Origin: Streptomyces sennicomposti
GTDB taxonomy: Bacteria > Actinomycetota > Actinomycetes > Streptomycetales > Streptomycetaceae
Reading direction: 5' to 3'
NCBI RefSeq assembly: GCF_019890635.1
Contig: NZ_JAIOAB010000004.1
Coordinates: forward strand, 62,001-126,000
Length of the DNA stretch: 64,000 bases
The position numbers and the translations under genes were made by a program. The notes under the pieces were generated by a model. That model was not told where the DNA came from, ran no database searches, and worked only from the letters and a program-made list of their open reading frames with translations. Positions 17,077 to 25,205 of the stretch are shown piece by piece. The stretch's first letter is position 1, and the number at the start of each line of letters is the position of its first letter.

Positions 17077-18395
17077 CGGAGCACGACACCGCCGTGGAGC
17101 GGACGTTCGAGGCGCTGCCGCCCGCGCACGGACGCGGTTTCGCCGAGACCTGGTGGGGTCTGGCGTGGCTGAAGGCGCTGGAGGAGACGGCCCTGGACGG
17201 CCGTCAGGTGCGGGCGGGCCGCCGGCTCGCCCGGGCCGGCGCCGTGGGCGCAGTGTCGGTGCGGCCGGGCCGGGTCACGGCCGTGGTGCGCGACCGTGAC
17301 GGCACGGCGCACCGCGCGGACGTCCTGCTGGAACGGCTGTCGGACGAGCAGTGGTCGGGGTTCCTGGACGTGGCCGTCGAGCGCTCCGGGCATCTGGCGG
17401 CGCTGCTGGACCGTGAACTGCCGCCGCACCTCGTGGAGGACGCGGCGGCCGCCGGGATCGAGTTGCTGCCCGGGATCGGTGACCTCGAACCGGAGTGCGA
17501 CTGCGGCGTCTGGGACCACTGCGGGCACACGGCGGCGCTCTGCCACCTGGTGGCGCGGCTGCTGGACCGCGATCCCTTCGTGCTGCTGCTGATGCGCGGG
17601 CGCGACGAGCGCGCCCTGCTCGGCGAGCTGCGTGCCCGTGACACCGCCGCCGCCACGGACACCGGCGAACCGCCCGCTCCGGACGGCGTGGACGCGGCGG
17701 ACGCCTATGCGGCGGGACGCGCGCTGCCCGCGCTGCCGCCGCTGCCCGCCGTGCCCGGGACGCCGGGCCCGCCGCCCTCCTTGAGCACGGGGACGGCCCC
17801 GGCGCCCGGCGTCGATCCGGACGCGCTGGAGTCGCTGGCCGCGCAGGCCGTCGCGGCGGCGCACCGCTGCCTCGCCGTGGCGCTGGAGGGCTCGTCCGGA
17901 GAGGAGGCGCCGGACCGGTCCCCGCGCGCCGCCGGGCTCGGTCTCCACCTGACAGCGGCTCAGGACGCCGTGCGGCTGGCCGTGGGCGTGACCGACGCCG
18001 CGGCCCTGCGCCGGCTGGCCGAGGGGTCGGGGCGCGGCGGTGAGGAGCTGGCGCGGGCCGTGCGAGCCTGGCGGCTGGGCGGTGCGACGGGGCTGTCCGT
18101 GCTGGAGGAGGAGTGGACGGTGGAGGGCGAGGCGCGGGCACGCGCGCGTGCCGCCCTGGAGTCCGCCTGGGAGGAGGACGAGCGACCGTCCCTGCGCGCC
18201 AGGGGCAACCGGTGGACCGTCGTCGGCGCGGACCGCCAGCTCCGGCTGGACCGGGACGGCCTGTGGTGGCCGTACCGGAGGGAAGAGGGCCATTGGACGC
18301 CGGTCGGCGGCCCGGCCCGGGACCCGGCGACGGCCCTGGCCGTGGCGGAGGGCGACACGGGGCGGGAAGGCCAGGAAGGGCCGGAGAAGGCCTGA
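17073..18395 (+). CDS. SWIM zinc-finger protein
   Basis: A 440-residue protein with a SWIM finger at about residues 138-148, CDCGVWDHCGH, giving the CxC...CxH zinc ligands. Upstream lies the usual TWWGLAWLKALE segment near residue 25. A Pro/Ala-rich linker (about 200-250) separates it from a C-terminal helical domain and a short strand-rich tail (RDRDG, RNRWTVVG-like). SWIM domains bind DNA or proteins. ATGA overlap with the SNF2 gene indicates translational coupling, and this pair is conserved in actinobacteria, so the protein is probably the partner of that helicase. The exact process is not known. Confidence 0.88.
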   Translation: MTEHDTAVERTFEALPPAHGRGFAETWWGLAWLKALEETALDGRQVRAGRRLARAGAVGAVSVRPGRVTAVVRDRDGTAHRADVLLERLSDEQWSGFLDVAVERSGHLAALLDRELPPHLVEDAAAAGIELLPGIGDLEPECDCGVWDHCGHTAALCHLVARLLDRDPFVLLLMRGRDERALLGELRARDTAAATDTGEPPAPDGVDAADAYAAGRALPALPPLPAVPGTPGPPPSLSTGTAPAPGVDPDALESLAAQAVAAAHRCLAVALEGSSGEEAPDRSPRAAGLGLHLTAAQDAVRLAVGVTDAAALRRLAEGSGRGGEELARAVRAWRLGGATGLSVLEEEWTVEGEARARARAALESAWEEDERPSLRARGNRWTVVGADRQLRLDRDGLWWPYRREEGHWTPVGGPARDPATALAVAEGDTGREGQEGPEKA

Positions 18396-18423
18396 GGCGT
18401 GGGGCGTGGGGCGTGGGGCGTGG
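18396..18423. repeat. Heptanucleotide tandem repeat
   Basis: Four perfect copies of GGCGTGG lie directly after the SWIM stop codon. Such a run is prone to slippage and could vary between strains. Confidence 0.85.
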
Positions 18424-18573
18424 GGCCTGCCGGGGCCGTACCGGCAGGGATCGCTAGGGACAGAAGCAGTCCGACCGACGCAGGTCGCCCGCTGTTCACC
18501 GCTCCGACGCCGGGCGTTGCGCACGGGAGCCGACTCTGGCGGCTGTCAGCACACTTGTCTCTCAGGAGGCCCG

Positions 18574-19941
18574 ATGTCCCCGCACGCCCCCGGCCGGCGC
18601 CGCGTCCACCGTCGTCTCGCGGCGGGAGTCCCGCTCGCCCTCGTCGCCGCCCTCACGGCCCAGAGCGCCGAGGCGGCCGCACCGGCCGGGACGGACCTTG
18701 CCGAAAGCGGCGGCCGAGGCGCTCATGTCGTCCGTACGGCGACGCTCGGCGACATACCGCTCGGCGCGTTCAGCAACGCCCTGCTGCCCGGCACCGTGAG
18801 CGACGACCGGGGCGTGGACCTCGGCGGCATCGGCAGCGACGTCTACCCGGCGGGCCGCAAGGGCGAGTTCTGGACGGTCACCGACCGCGGGCCCAACGGC
18901 CAGATCAAGGTCGACGGCAAGAAGCGCCGTACCTTCCCGGTGCCGGGCTTCGACCCGGCGATCGTGAAGATCCGGGTGACCGGGGACACGGTGCGGGTGC
19001 TCGACGCGATCCCCCTGACCACGTCCTCGGGCAAGCCGGTCACCGGCCTGTCCAACCAGGCGGGCCGCGACGAGGCGCCGTACTCCTACGACGCCTCGAC
19101 GCCGCTGGCCTACGATCCGGACGGCCTGGACACGGAGGGCATCGTGCGGGCCGCGGACGGCACGTTCTGGCTCGTCGACGAGTACGGGCCCTCGCTCGTC
19201 CACGTCTCCGCGCGCGGGAGGGTGCTCGCGCGCTACGTGCCCAAGGGGCTCGGTCTCCAGGGCGCCGGCTATCCGGTCGTGGAGGCGCTGCCGTCCGTGC
19301 TGCTGCACCGGAAGATCAACCGGGGTTTCGAAGGGCTCGCCCTGCTGCCGGACGGCGACCTGGTGATGGCCCTGCAGAGCCCGCTGTCGCTGCCCGACGC
19401 GGACGCGGGGGACGCCTCGCGCACGACCCGGCTGCTGCGCTTCTCGCCGCGCAAGCGGGCGGTGACCGCCGAGTACGCCTACCGGTTCGACCCGGTGAAC
19501 GTGGTCGATCCGAGCGAGGACGACACCTCCGAGCTGAAGATCTCCTCCGTGGTCGCCGTGGGCCGTGACCGGCTGCTGGTGGAGGAGCGCACCGACAAGG
19601 CGGCGCGGCTGCAGGTGGTGCGGCTGGAGCGCTCGGCGGACATCCTCGGGAGCCGCTGGGACGACGACACCGCCGCCCCGTCGCTGGAGCAGCTCGACGA
19701 CCCCGCTGCCGCGGGCGTACCGGTGCTCGCCAAGCGCCTGGTCGTCGATCTGGGCACGGTGGCGGGCGTGCCGGGGAAGATCGAGGGCGTCGCGCGCGTG
19801 GACGACCGCACGCTCGCCCTGGTCAACGACAACGACTTCGGGATGACGGACGGGTCGGGCGCGTTCGACGCGCACGGCCGGCTGGTGGACAGCGGGGTCG
19901 AGACGACGGTGACCTACGTGCGGCTGCCGCACCGCATCTGA
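18574..19941 (+). CDS. Secreted esterase-like phytase-family protein
   Basis: A 455-residue exported protein. The signal peptide covers about 1-33: a basic start (RRRVHRR), a hydrophobic LAAGVPLALVAALTA core and a cut near AEA-AAP. The mature part is a beta-propeller-like 'esterase-like activity of phytase' domain: VDLGGIGSDVYPAG, FWTVTDRGPNGQ, LDTEGIVRAADGTFWLVDEY, INRGFEGLALLPDGDLVMAL and IEGVARVDDRTLALVNDND. Family members hydrolyse phosphoesters or remain uncharacterised. AGGAGG precedes the ATG. It is followed by a strong terminator shared with xylA. Confidence 0.88.
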   Translation: MSPHAPGRRRVHRRLAAGVPLALVAALTAQSAEAAAPAGTDLAESGGRGAHVVRTATLGDIPLGAFSNALLPGTVSDDRGVDLGGIGSDVYPAGRKGEFWTVTDRGPNGQIKVDGKKRRTFPVPGFDPAIVKIRVTGDTVRVLDAIPLTTSSGKPVTGLSNQAGRDEAPYSYDASTPLAYDPDGLDTEGIVRAADGTFWLVDEYGPSLVHVSARGRVLARYVPKGLGLQGAGYPVVEALPSVLLHRKINRGFEGLALLPDGDLVMALQSPLSLPDADAGDASRTTRLLRFSPRKRAVTAEYAYRFDPVNVVDPSEDDTSELKISSVVAVGRDRLLVEERTDKAARLQVVRLERSADILGSRWDDDTAAPSLEQLDDPAAAGVPVLAKRLVVDLGTVAGVPGKIEGVARVDDRTLALVNDNDFGMTDGSGAFDAHGRLVDSGVETTVTYVRLPHRI

Positions 19942-19957
19942 CGACGCACCGGCGGGG

Positions 19958-19991
19958 AGGCCGTGGGGCACGCGCGCGTGCCCCACGGCCT
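19958..19991. terminator. Strong bidirectional terminator
   Basis: A perfect 17-base inverted repeat with no spacer (AGGCCGTGGGGCACGCG and its complement) lies between the convergent phytase-like gene and xylA. In RNA it would form a very stable hairpin with a four-base loop. Confidence 0.8.
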
Positions 19992-20005
19992 TCGTGTGTC
20001 CGGGG

Positions 20006-21205
<1,200 letters not shown>

Positions 21206-21213
21206 TCATGGCG

Positions 21214-21223
21214 ATTTACAAAT
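21214..21223. promoter_or_regulatory. AT-rich operator-like site between xylA and xylB
   Basis: ATTTACAAAT is a near-palindrome inside an AT-rich island (about 21200-21230), unusual for this DNA. Its position in the xylA-xylB divergent promoter region, beside a ROK repressor gene, suggests a repressor or promoter site. Operators of ROK repressors often contain such A/T stretches. Confidence 0.4.
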
Positions 21224-21352
21224 TAGTATGCCGACGCGTCCCTGGGAAGGGACAGGAGGGGCCCGACCTTGGATCCACCCCGTCGGCGGGACCCCCGCAA
21301 TCCATAGAACCGCTGGTCAGATGCGGTGAGCCGCGAAAATGAGGGAGAGCCG

Positions 21353-22798
21353 ATGTCAGCAGCCGAGGGTCCGCTCGTCGTCGGTGTGGACTCGTCCACC
21401 CAGTCCACCAAGGTGCTCGTCGTCGACGCGGCCACCGGTCGCGTCGTGGCGAGCGGCCAGGCGGCGCACACCGTCTCCGGCGGGGCCGGCCGCGAGAGCG
21501 ACCCGCGCCAGTGGTGGGACGCGCTGCGCGCGGCGCTGCACCAGTGCGGGGAGGCGGCGCACGAGGCCGCCGCCGTGTCGGTCGCCGGCCAGCAGCACGG
21601 ACTGGTCACCCTGGACGCGCAGGGCGACCCGGTACGGCCCGCGCTGCTGTGGAACGACGTGCGCTCGGCCCCGCAGGCCCGGCGGCTGGTGGCGGAGCTG
21701 GGCGGCGGGAAGGCGTGGGCGGAGCGCACCGGCAGTGTGCCGGGCGCCTCCTTCACGGTCACGAAGTGGGCCTGGCTCGCCGAGAACGAGCCAGAGGCGG
21801 CGCGGTCGACGGCGGCGGTGCGCCTGCCGCACGACTACCTCACCGAGCGGCTGACGGGGCAGGGCACCACCGACCGGGGCGACGCCTCGGGTACGGGCTG
21901 GTGGGCGTCGGCGACCGAGACCTACGACGAGGAGATCCTCGGCCGCGTCGGCCTCGACCCGGCGCTGCTGCCCCGTGTGGCACGGCCCGGCGAGGTGGCG
22001 GGCACCGTGCGCGACGGCCACGACCTGCCCTTCTCCAAGGGCACCCTGGTAGCGCCCGGCACCGGCGACAACGCCGCCGCCGCGCTCGGTCTCGGGCTGC
22101 GTCCCGGCACGCCGGTGCTCAGCCTCGGCACCTCCGGCACGGTGTACGCGGTGTCCGTGCACCGGCCCGCCGATCCGTCGGGCACCGTGGCGGGCTTCGC
22201 CGACGCGCGCGGCGACTGGCTGCCGCTGGCCTGCACCCTGAACTGCACGCTCGCCGTGGACCGGATCGCCGCCCTGCTCGGCCGGGACCGGGAGGCGGTG
22301 GAACCGGGCGGCGCCGTCACCCTGCTCCCCTTCCTGGACGGCGAGCGCACCCCGAACCTCCCGGACGCCTCCGGACTGCTGCACGGACTGCGCCACGACA
22401 CCACGGCGGGCCAGCTGCTCCAGGCGGCCTACGACGGCGCCGTGCACTCCCTGCTGGGCGCGCTGGACCTGGTCCTCGACCAGGACGCCGACCGCACCAC
22501 TCCCCTGCTGCTGATCGGCGGCGGCGCCCGCGGCACGGCCTGGCAGCAGACCGTACGGCGGCTGTCGGGCCGGCCGGTCCAGGTGCCGCAGGCCCGGGAG
22601 CTGGTCGCGCTGGGCGCGGCGGCACAGGCGGCGGGCCTGCTGACCGGCGAGGACCCGGCCGCGGTCGCCCGCCGCTGGAAGACGGCAGACGGCCCGGTGC
22701 TGGCGGCCGTGGAGCGGGACGAGGCGACGCTCGCGCGGATCTCCGGGGTACTCTCCGACGCGTCCCCGCTGCTGGAGCGGGCGGCGCGGACCCACTGA
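21353..22798 (+). CDS. xylB: Xylulokinase
   Basis: A 481-residue FGGY-family sugar kinase that phosphorylates xylulose. The N-terminal lobe begins VVGVDSSTQSTKVLVVD (phosphate 1 loop) and contains VAGQQHGLVTLD and PALLWNDVRSAPQA. The catalytic Asp is in DRGDASGTGWW (about 235 region). The C-terminal lobe has GTGDNAAAALGLG, LSLGTSGTVYAV and LLLIGGGARGTAWQQTVRRL, the FGGY signature. The ATG has GAGGGAGAG upstream. The ROK repressor gene follows after 52 bases. Confidence 0.95.
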   Translation: MSAAEGPLVVGVDSSTQSTKVLVVDAATGRVVASGQAAHTVSGGAGRESDPRQWWDALRAALHQCGEAAHEAAAVSVAGQQHGLVTLDAQGDPVRPALLWNDVRSAPQARRLVAELGGGKAWAERTGSVPGASFTVTKWAWLAENEPEAARSTAAVRLPHDYLTERLTGQGTTDRGDASGTGWWASATETYDEEILGRVGLDPALLPRVARPGEVAGTVRDGHDLPFSKGTLVAPGTGDNAAAALGLGLRPGTPVLSLGTSGTVYAVSVHRPADPSGTVAGFADARGDWLPLACTLNCTLAVDRIAALLGRDREAVEPGGAVTLLPFLDGERTPNLPDASGLLHGLRHDTTAGQLLQAAYDGAVHSLLGALDLVLDQDADRTTPLLLIGGGARGTAWQQTVRRLSGRPVQVPQARELVALGAAAQAAGLLTGEDPAAVARRWKTADGPVLAAVERDEATLARISGVLSDASPLLERAARTH

Positions 22799-22850
22799 CG
22801 GGCGCCGGCGGGCGCCCGCCGGCCGGACACCGACCGAGGACGACGGAGGC

Positions 22851-24059
22851 ATGAGCGCACCGCTGCACGAACCCCACCCGGCCGGTCCCCGGCGCGCGCT
22901 GCCCGACACCCAGCAGGGCATGCGGCGGCGCAATCTGGCCCGGGTCATGCACACCGTCAGTGCCGAGGGGCCCCTGTCGAGGGCGGCGGTGGCCTCCCGC
23001 ATCGGGCTGACGCGTGCGGCGGTCTCCACCCTGGTGGACGAGCTGATCCGGTCGGGGCTGCTGGAGGAGCTGGGTCCCGAGCGGCCCGGCCGGGTGGGCA
23101 GGCCGGGTTCGGCGCTCGCCGTCAGCGGACGCGGTCCGGCCGGGGTCGGCGCCGAGGTCGGTGTCGACCACCTGGCGGCCTGCGTGGTCGATCTGCGGGG
23201 CGAGGTGCGGGCGCGGGCCGTACGGCACGGCACGAACCGCGGCCGCTCCCCCGAGCCGGTGGCCGAGGAGCTCACCGCGCTGATATCCCAGGTCGTCGCC
23301 GAGGCGGAGGCGCAGGGCCTGTGGCCGGCGGGGCTCGCCGTCGCCGTGCCCGGTCTGATCGCGCGGGACGGCCGCACGGTCGTGCGGGCGCCCAACCTCG
23401 ACTGGCACGACACCGATCTGAGCGCCCTGCTGCCGGACGAGTTCGGCCCGGCGGTGGACAACGAGGCGAACTTCGGCGCCCTGGCGGAACTGTGGCTCGG
23501 CGAGGGCACGCCGCAGGACTTCCTGCATGTGTCGGCGGAGATCGGCATCGGCGCGGCCGTGGTGGTCGACGGCCGGCTGCTGCGCGGAACGCGCGGTTTC
23601 GCGGGCGAACTGGGGCACGTCCCGGTCGAACCGGAGGGGCCCGCCTGCCCGTGCGGCGGACGCGGCTGCCTGGAGCAGTACGCGGGCGAGGAGGCCGTGC
23701 TGCGGGCGGCCGGCCTGACCGCGGGCGAGGGCCGGGTGGGCCTGCTCGCCACCCGCGCCGCCGAGGGCGACGAAGCGGTACGGCGGGCGCTGCGCGACGC
23801 CGGCCGGGCCCTCGGGATCGCTCTGACCGGCGCGGTCAACCTGCTCGACCCCGAGGCCGTCGTGCTGGGCGGCGCGCTGGCCGGACTCGCGCCCTGGCTC
23901 CTGCCGGCGCTGGAGGCCGAACTCGACCGGCGCACCGCCGGTCCCGCCTGCCCGGTGTCCGTCTCCCGGTTCGGCCCCGAAGGTCCGCTGCTGGGGGCCG
24001 CTCATTCGGTGATCCGGACCGTCCTCGACGACCCCGCGGCGGTCGCCGGACGCGCCTGA
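22851..24059 (+). CDS. xylR: ROK-family xylose repressor
   Basis: A 402-residue ROK repressor. A winged helix-turn-helix occupies about 20-80 (RRRNLARVMHTVSAEGPLSR, ASRIGLTRAAVSTLVDELI). The ROK domain follows: VGAEVGVDHLAACVVDL, AVAVPGLIARDGRTV, AELWLGEGTPQDFLHVSAE and the zinc site ACPCGGRGCLEQYAG. It most likely represses xylA and xylB, released by xylose or xylulose. The Shine-Dalgarno GGAGG is only one base from the ATG, so a downstream ATG (MRRRNLAR) could be the true start. Confidence 0.85.
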   Translation: MSAPLHEPHPAGPRRALPDTQQGMRRRNLARVMHTVSAEGPLSRAAVASRIGLTRAAVSTLVDELIRSGLLEELGPERPGRVGRPGSALAVSGRGPAGVGAEVGVDHLAACVVDLRGEVRARAVRHGTNRGRSPEPVAEELTALISQVVAEAEAQGLWPAGLAVAVPGLIARDGRTVVRAPNLDWHDTDLSALLPDEFGPAVDNEANFGALAELWLGEGTPQDFLHVSAEIGIGAAVVVDGRLLRGTRGFAGELGHVPVEPEGPACPCGGRGCLEQYAGEEAVLRAAGLTAGEGRVGLLATRAAEGDEAVRRALRDAGRALGIALTGAVNLLDPEAVVLGGALAGLAPWLLPALEAELDRRTAGPACPVSVSRFGPEGPLLGAAHSVIRTVLDDPAAVAGRA

Positions 24060-24091
24060 CAGCGCGTCACTCACCCGTTCGGGTGGCCGAG

Positions 24092-24100
24092 TTGTCCACA
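24092..24100 (+). promoter_or_regulatory. Single Streptomyces-type DnaA box
   Basis: TTGTCCACA is the DnaA-box consensus of Streptomyces oriC. It is isolated, about 300 bases upstream of the amidase, with no cluster nearby, so its function is doubtful. Confidence 0.2.
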
Positions 24101-24325
24101 AGTCGCGGCCTGTCCACCGATCTCCGCCGCGCTCTTCTGCCCAACCCCTGAGCGCCGTACCGTGATGCACGCGAGACGCCGCCCCCGGGCCCGGGACGGC
24201 GGCACGCGGCGCGGACGGACACGGCGTACGTACGTCGGCGCGAACCCGCCACACGCGTGCGGCCGGGCTCCGCGAGGAGCGGCCGGCCGTGCGCGACACT
24301 CGCCGCACCGACCGGCATCGCCACG

Positions 24326-24364
24326 CGCAGTCGAGCACCCGCACGCGCCCACGCAGTCGAGCAC
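24326..24364. repeat. 13-base direct repeat upstream of amidase
   Basis: CGCAGTCGAGCAC occurs at 24326-24338 and 24352-24364, spaced 26 bases start to start, just upstream of the amidase ribosome site. It could be a pair of regulator-binding sites on similar helix faces. Confidence 0.4.
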
Positions 24365-24398
24365 ACCAAGAGGACGCCCACGAGAAAGGTGATCGCCC

Positions 24399-25019
24399 AT
24401 GGACCGCGCCGGACCCCCGCCCAGCAGACGGCGGATCATCAAGGGCGCCGCCGCCCTGGCCGCCGTCCCCAGCGTCTTACTCCCCGCCGCCCACGCGGTC
24501 GCCCGTCCACGGCCGGCCGCACGCTCCGAGGCCACCGCCTACCCGCCCGTGGAGTGGCAGCCGGCGAGCACCGCCAACTACACGGCCTCCAACCGGCCCA
24601 CCAGCTACTCCCTCGACCGAGTGATCATCCACATCACTCAGGAGACCTACGCCAACACGCTGGCCATCTTCCAGAACCCGCAGAAGAAAGTGTCCGCGCA
24701 CTATCTCGTCCGGTCCGCCGACGGACACATCGCGCAGTGCGTGAGCGAGGCGAACATCGCCTGGCACGCGGGCAACTGGGACTACAACACGCGCAGCATC
24801 GGCATCGAGCACGAGGGCTGGGTGGACCAGCCCGCCTACTTCACCAACGCCCTGTACGCCGAGTCGGCCCGGCTCACCGCGGCCGTCTGCGACCGCTACG
24901 GCATCCCCAAGGACCGCGCCCACATCATCGGGCACTACGAGGTGCCGGGCACCGACCACACCGACCCCGGGCCGAACTGGGACTGGGTCCGCTACATAAG
25001 GATGGTCAACTTCTCCTGA
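24399..25019 (+). CDS. Tat-exported N-acetylmuramoyl-L-alanine amidase (amidase_2)
   Basis: A 206-residue peptidoglycan amidase. The Tat signal is SRRRIIKGAAALAAVPSVLL (about 9-28). The amidase_2/PGRP-like domain has the zinc ligands in VIIHITQETYAN (His about 73), IGHYEVPGTDHTDPGPNWDW (His/Asp about 180-190) and substrate-facing SAHYLVRSADGHIAQCV, AWHAGNWDYN. It cleaves the MurNAc-L-Ala bond in the wall, probably in remodelling or spore maturation. Codon 27 (24477-24479) is TTA, the bldA codon. A GAAAGG-type Shine-Dalgarno precedes the ATG. A terminator follows. Confidence 0.9.
   Translation: MDRAGPPPSRRRIIKGAAALAAVPSVLLPAAHAVARPRPAARSEATAYPPVEWQPASTANYTASNRPTSYSLDRVIIHITQETYANTLAIFQNPQKKVSAHYLVRSADGHIAQCVSEANIAWHAGNWDYNTRSIGIEHEGWVDQPAYFTNALYAESARLTAAVCDRYGIPKDRAHIIGHYEVPGTDHTDPGPNWDWVRYIRMVNFS
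24477..24479 (+). promoter_or_regulatory. TTA leucine codon (bldA-dependent) in the amidase
   Basis: Codon 27 of the amidase reads TTA, in frame (78 bases after the ATG), inside the signal peptide. In Streptomyces TTA needs the bldA tRNA, which accumulates late in development. No other in-frame TTA was found in any gene of the window. Confidence 0.85.
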
Positions 25020-25026
25020 CGGCGCC

Positions 25027-25061
25027 CGCCCCCGGGCTGCGGGAACGGCCGCCCGGGGGCG
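25027..25061 (+). terminator. Terminator after amidase
   Basis: CGCCCCCGGGC (25027-25037) and GCCCGGGGGCG (25051-25061) form a perfect 11-base-pair stem with a 13-base loop, eight bases past the amidase stop codon. Confidence 0.7.
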
Positions 25062-25205
25062 CGGCGCGGGACCGGGCGACCGCATCCCGCGCCGCCCTGC
25101 CGGGCGCTGCGCGTGCGACGGACCTGCGGCTGGAGCACGCTGGAGAAGCGCCCTCGGTCCACGTGCCGCGGCGGCGCACCGGCTCGCGGCCCGAAGGAGG
25201 TCCCA

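Larger units (their letters stand above)
24060..24398. other. Intergenic region between xylR and amidase
   Basis: A 339-base spacer with no gene seen. It contains a DnaA-box-like site (24092-24100), CGTACGTACG (24225-24234) and a 13-base direct repeat (24326-24338, 24352-24364). The amidase promoter is probably here, but no clear -35/-10 pair stands out. Confidence 0.55.
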
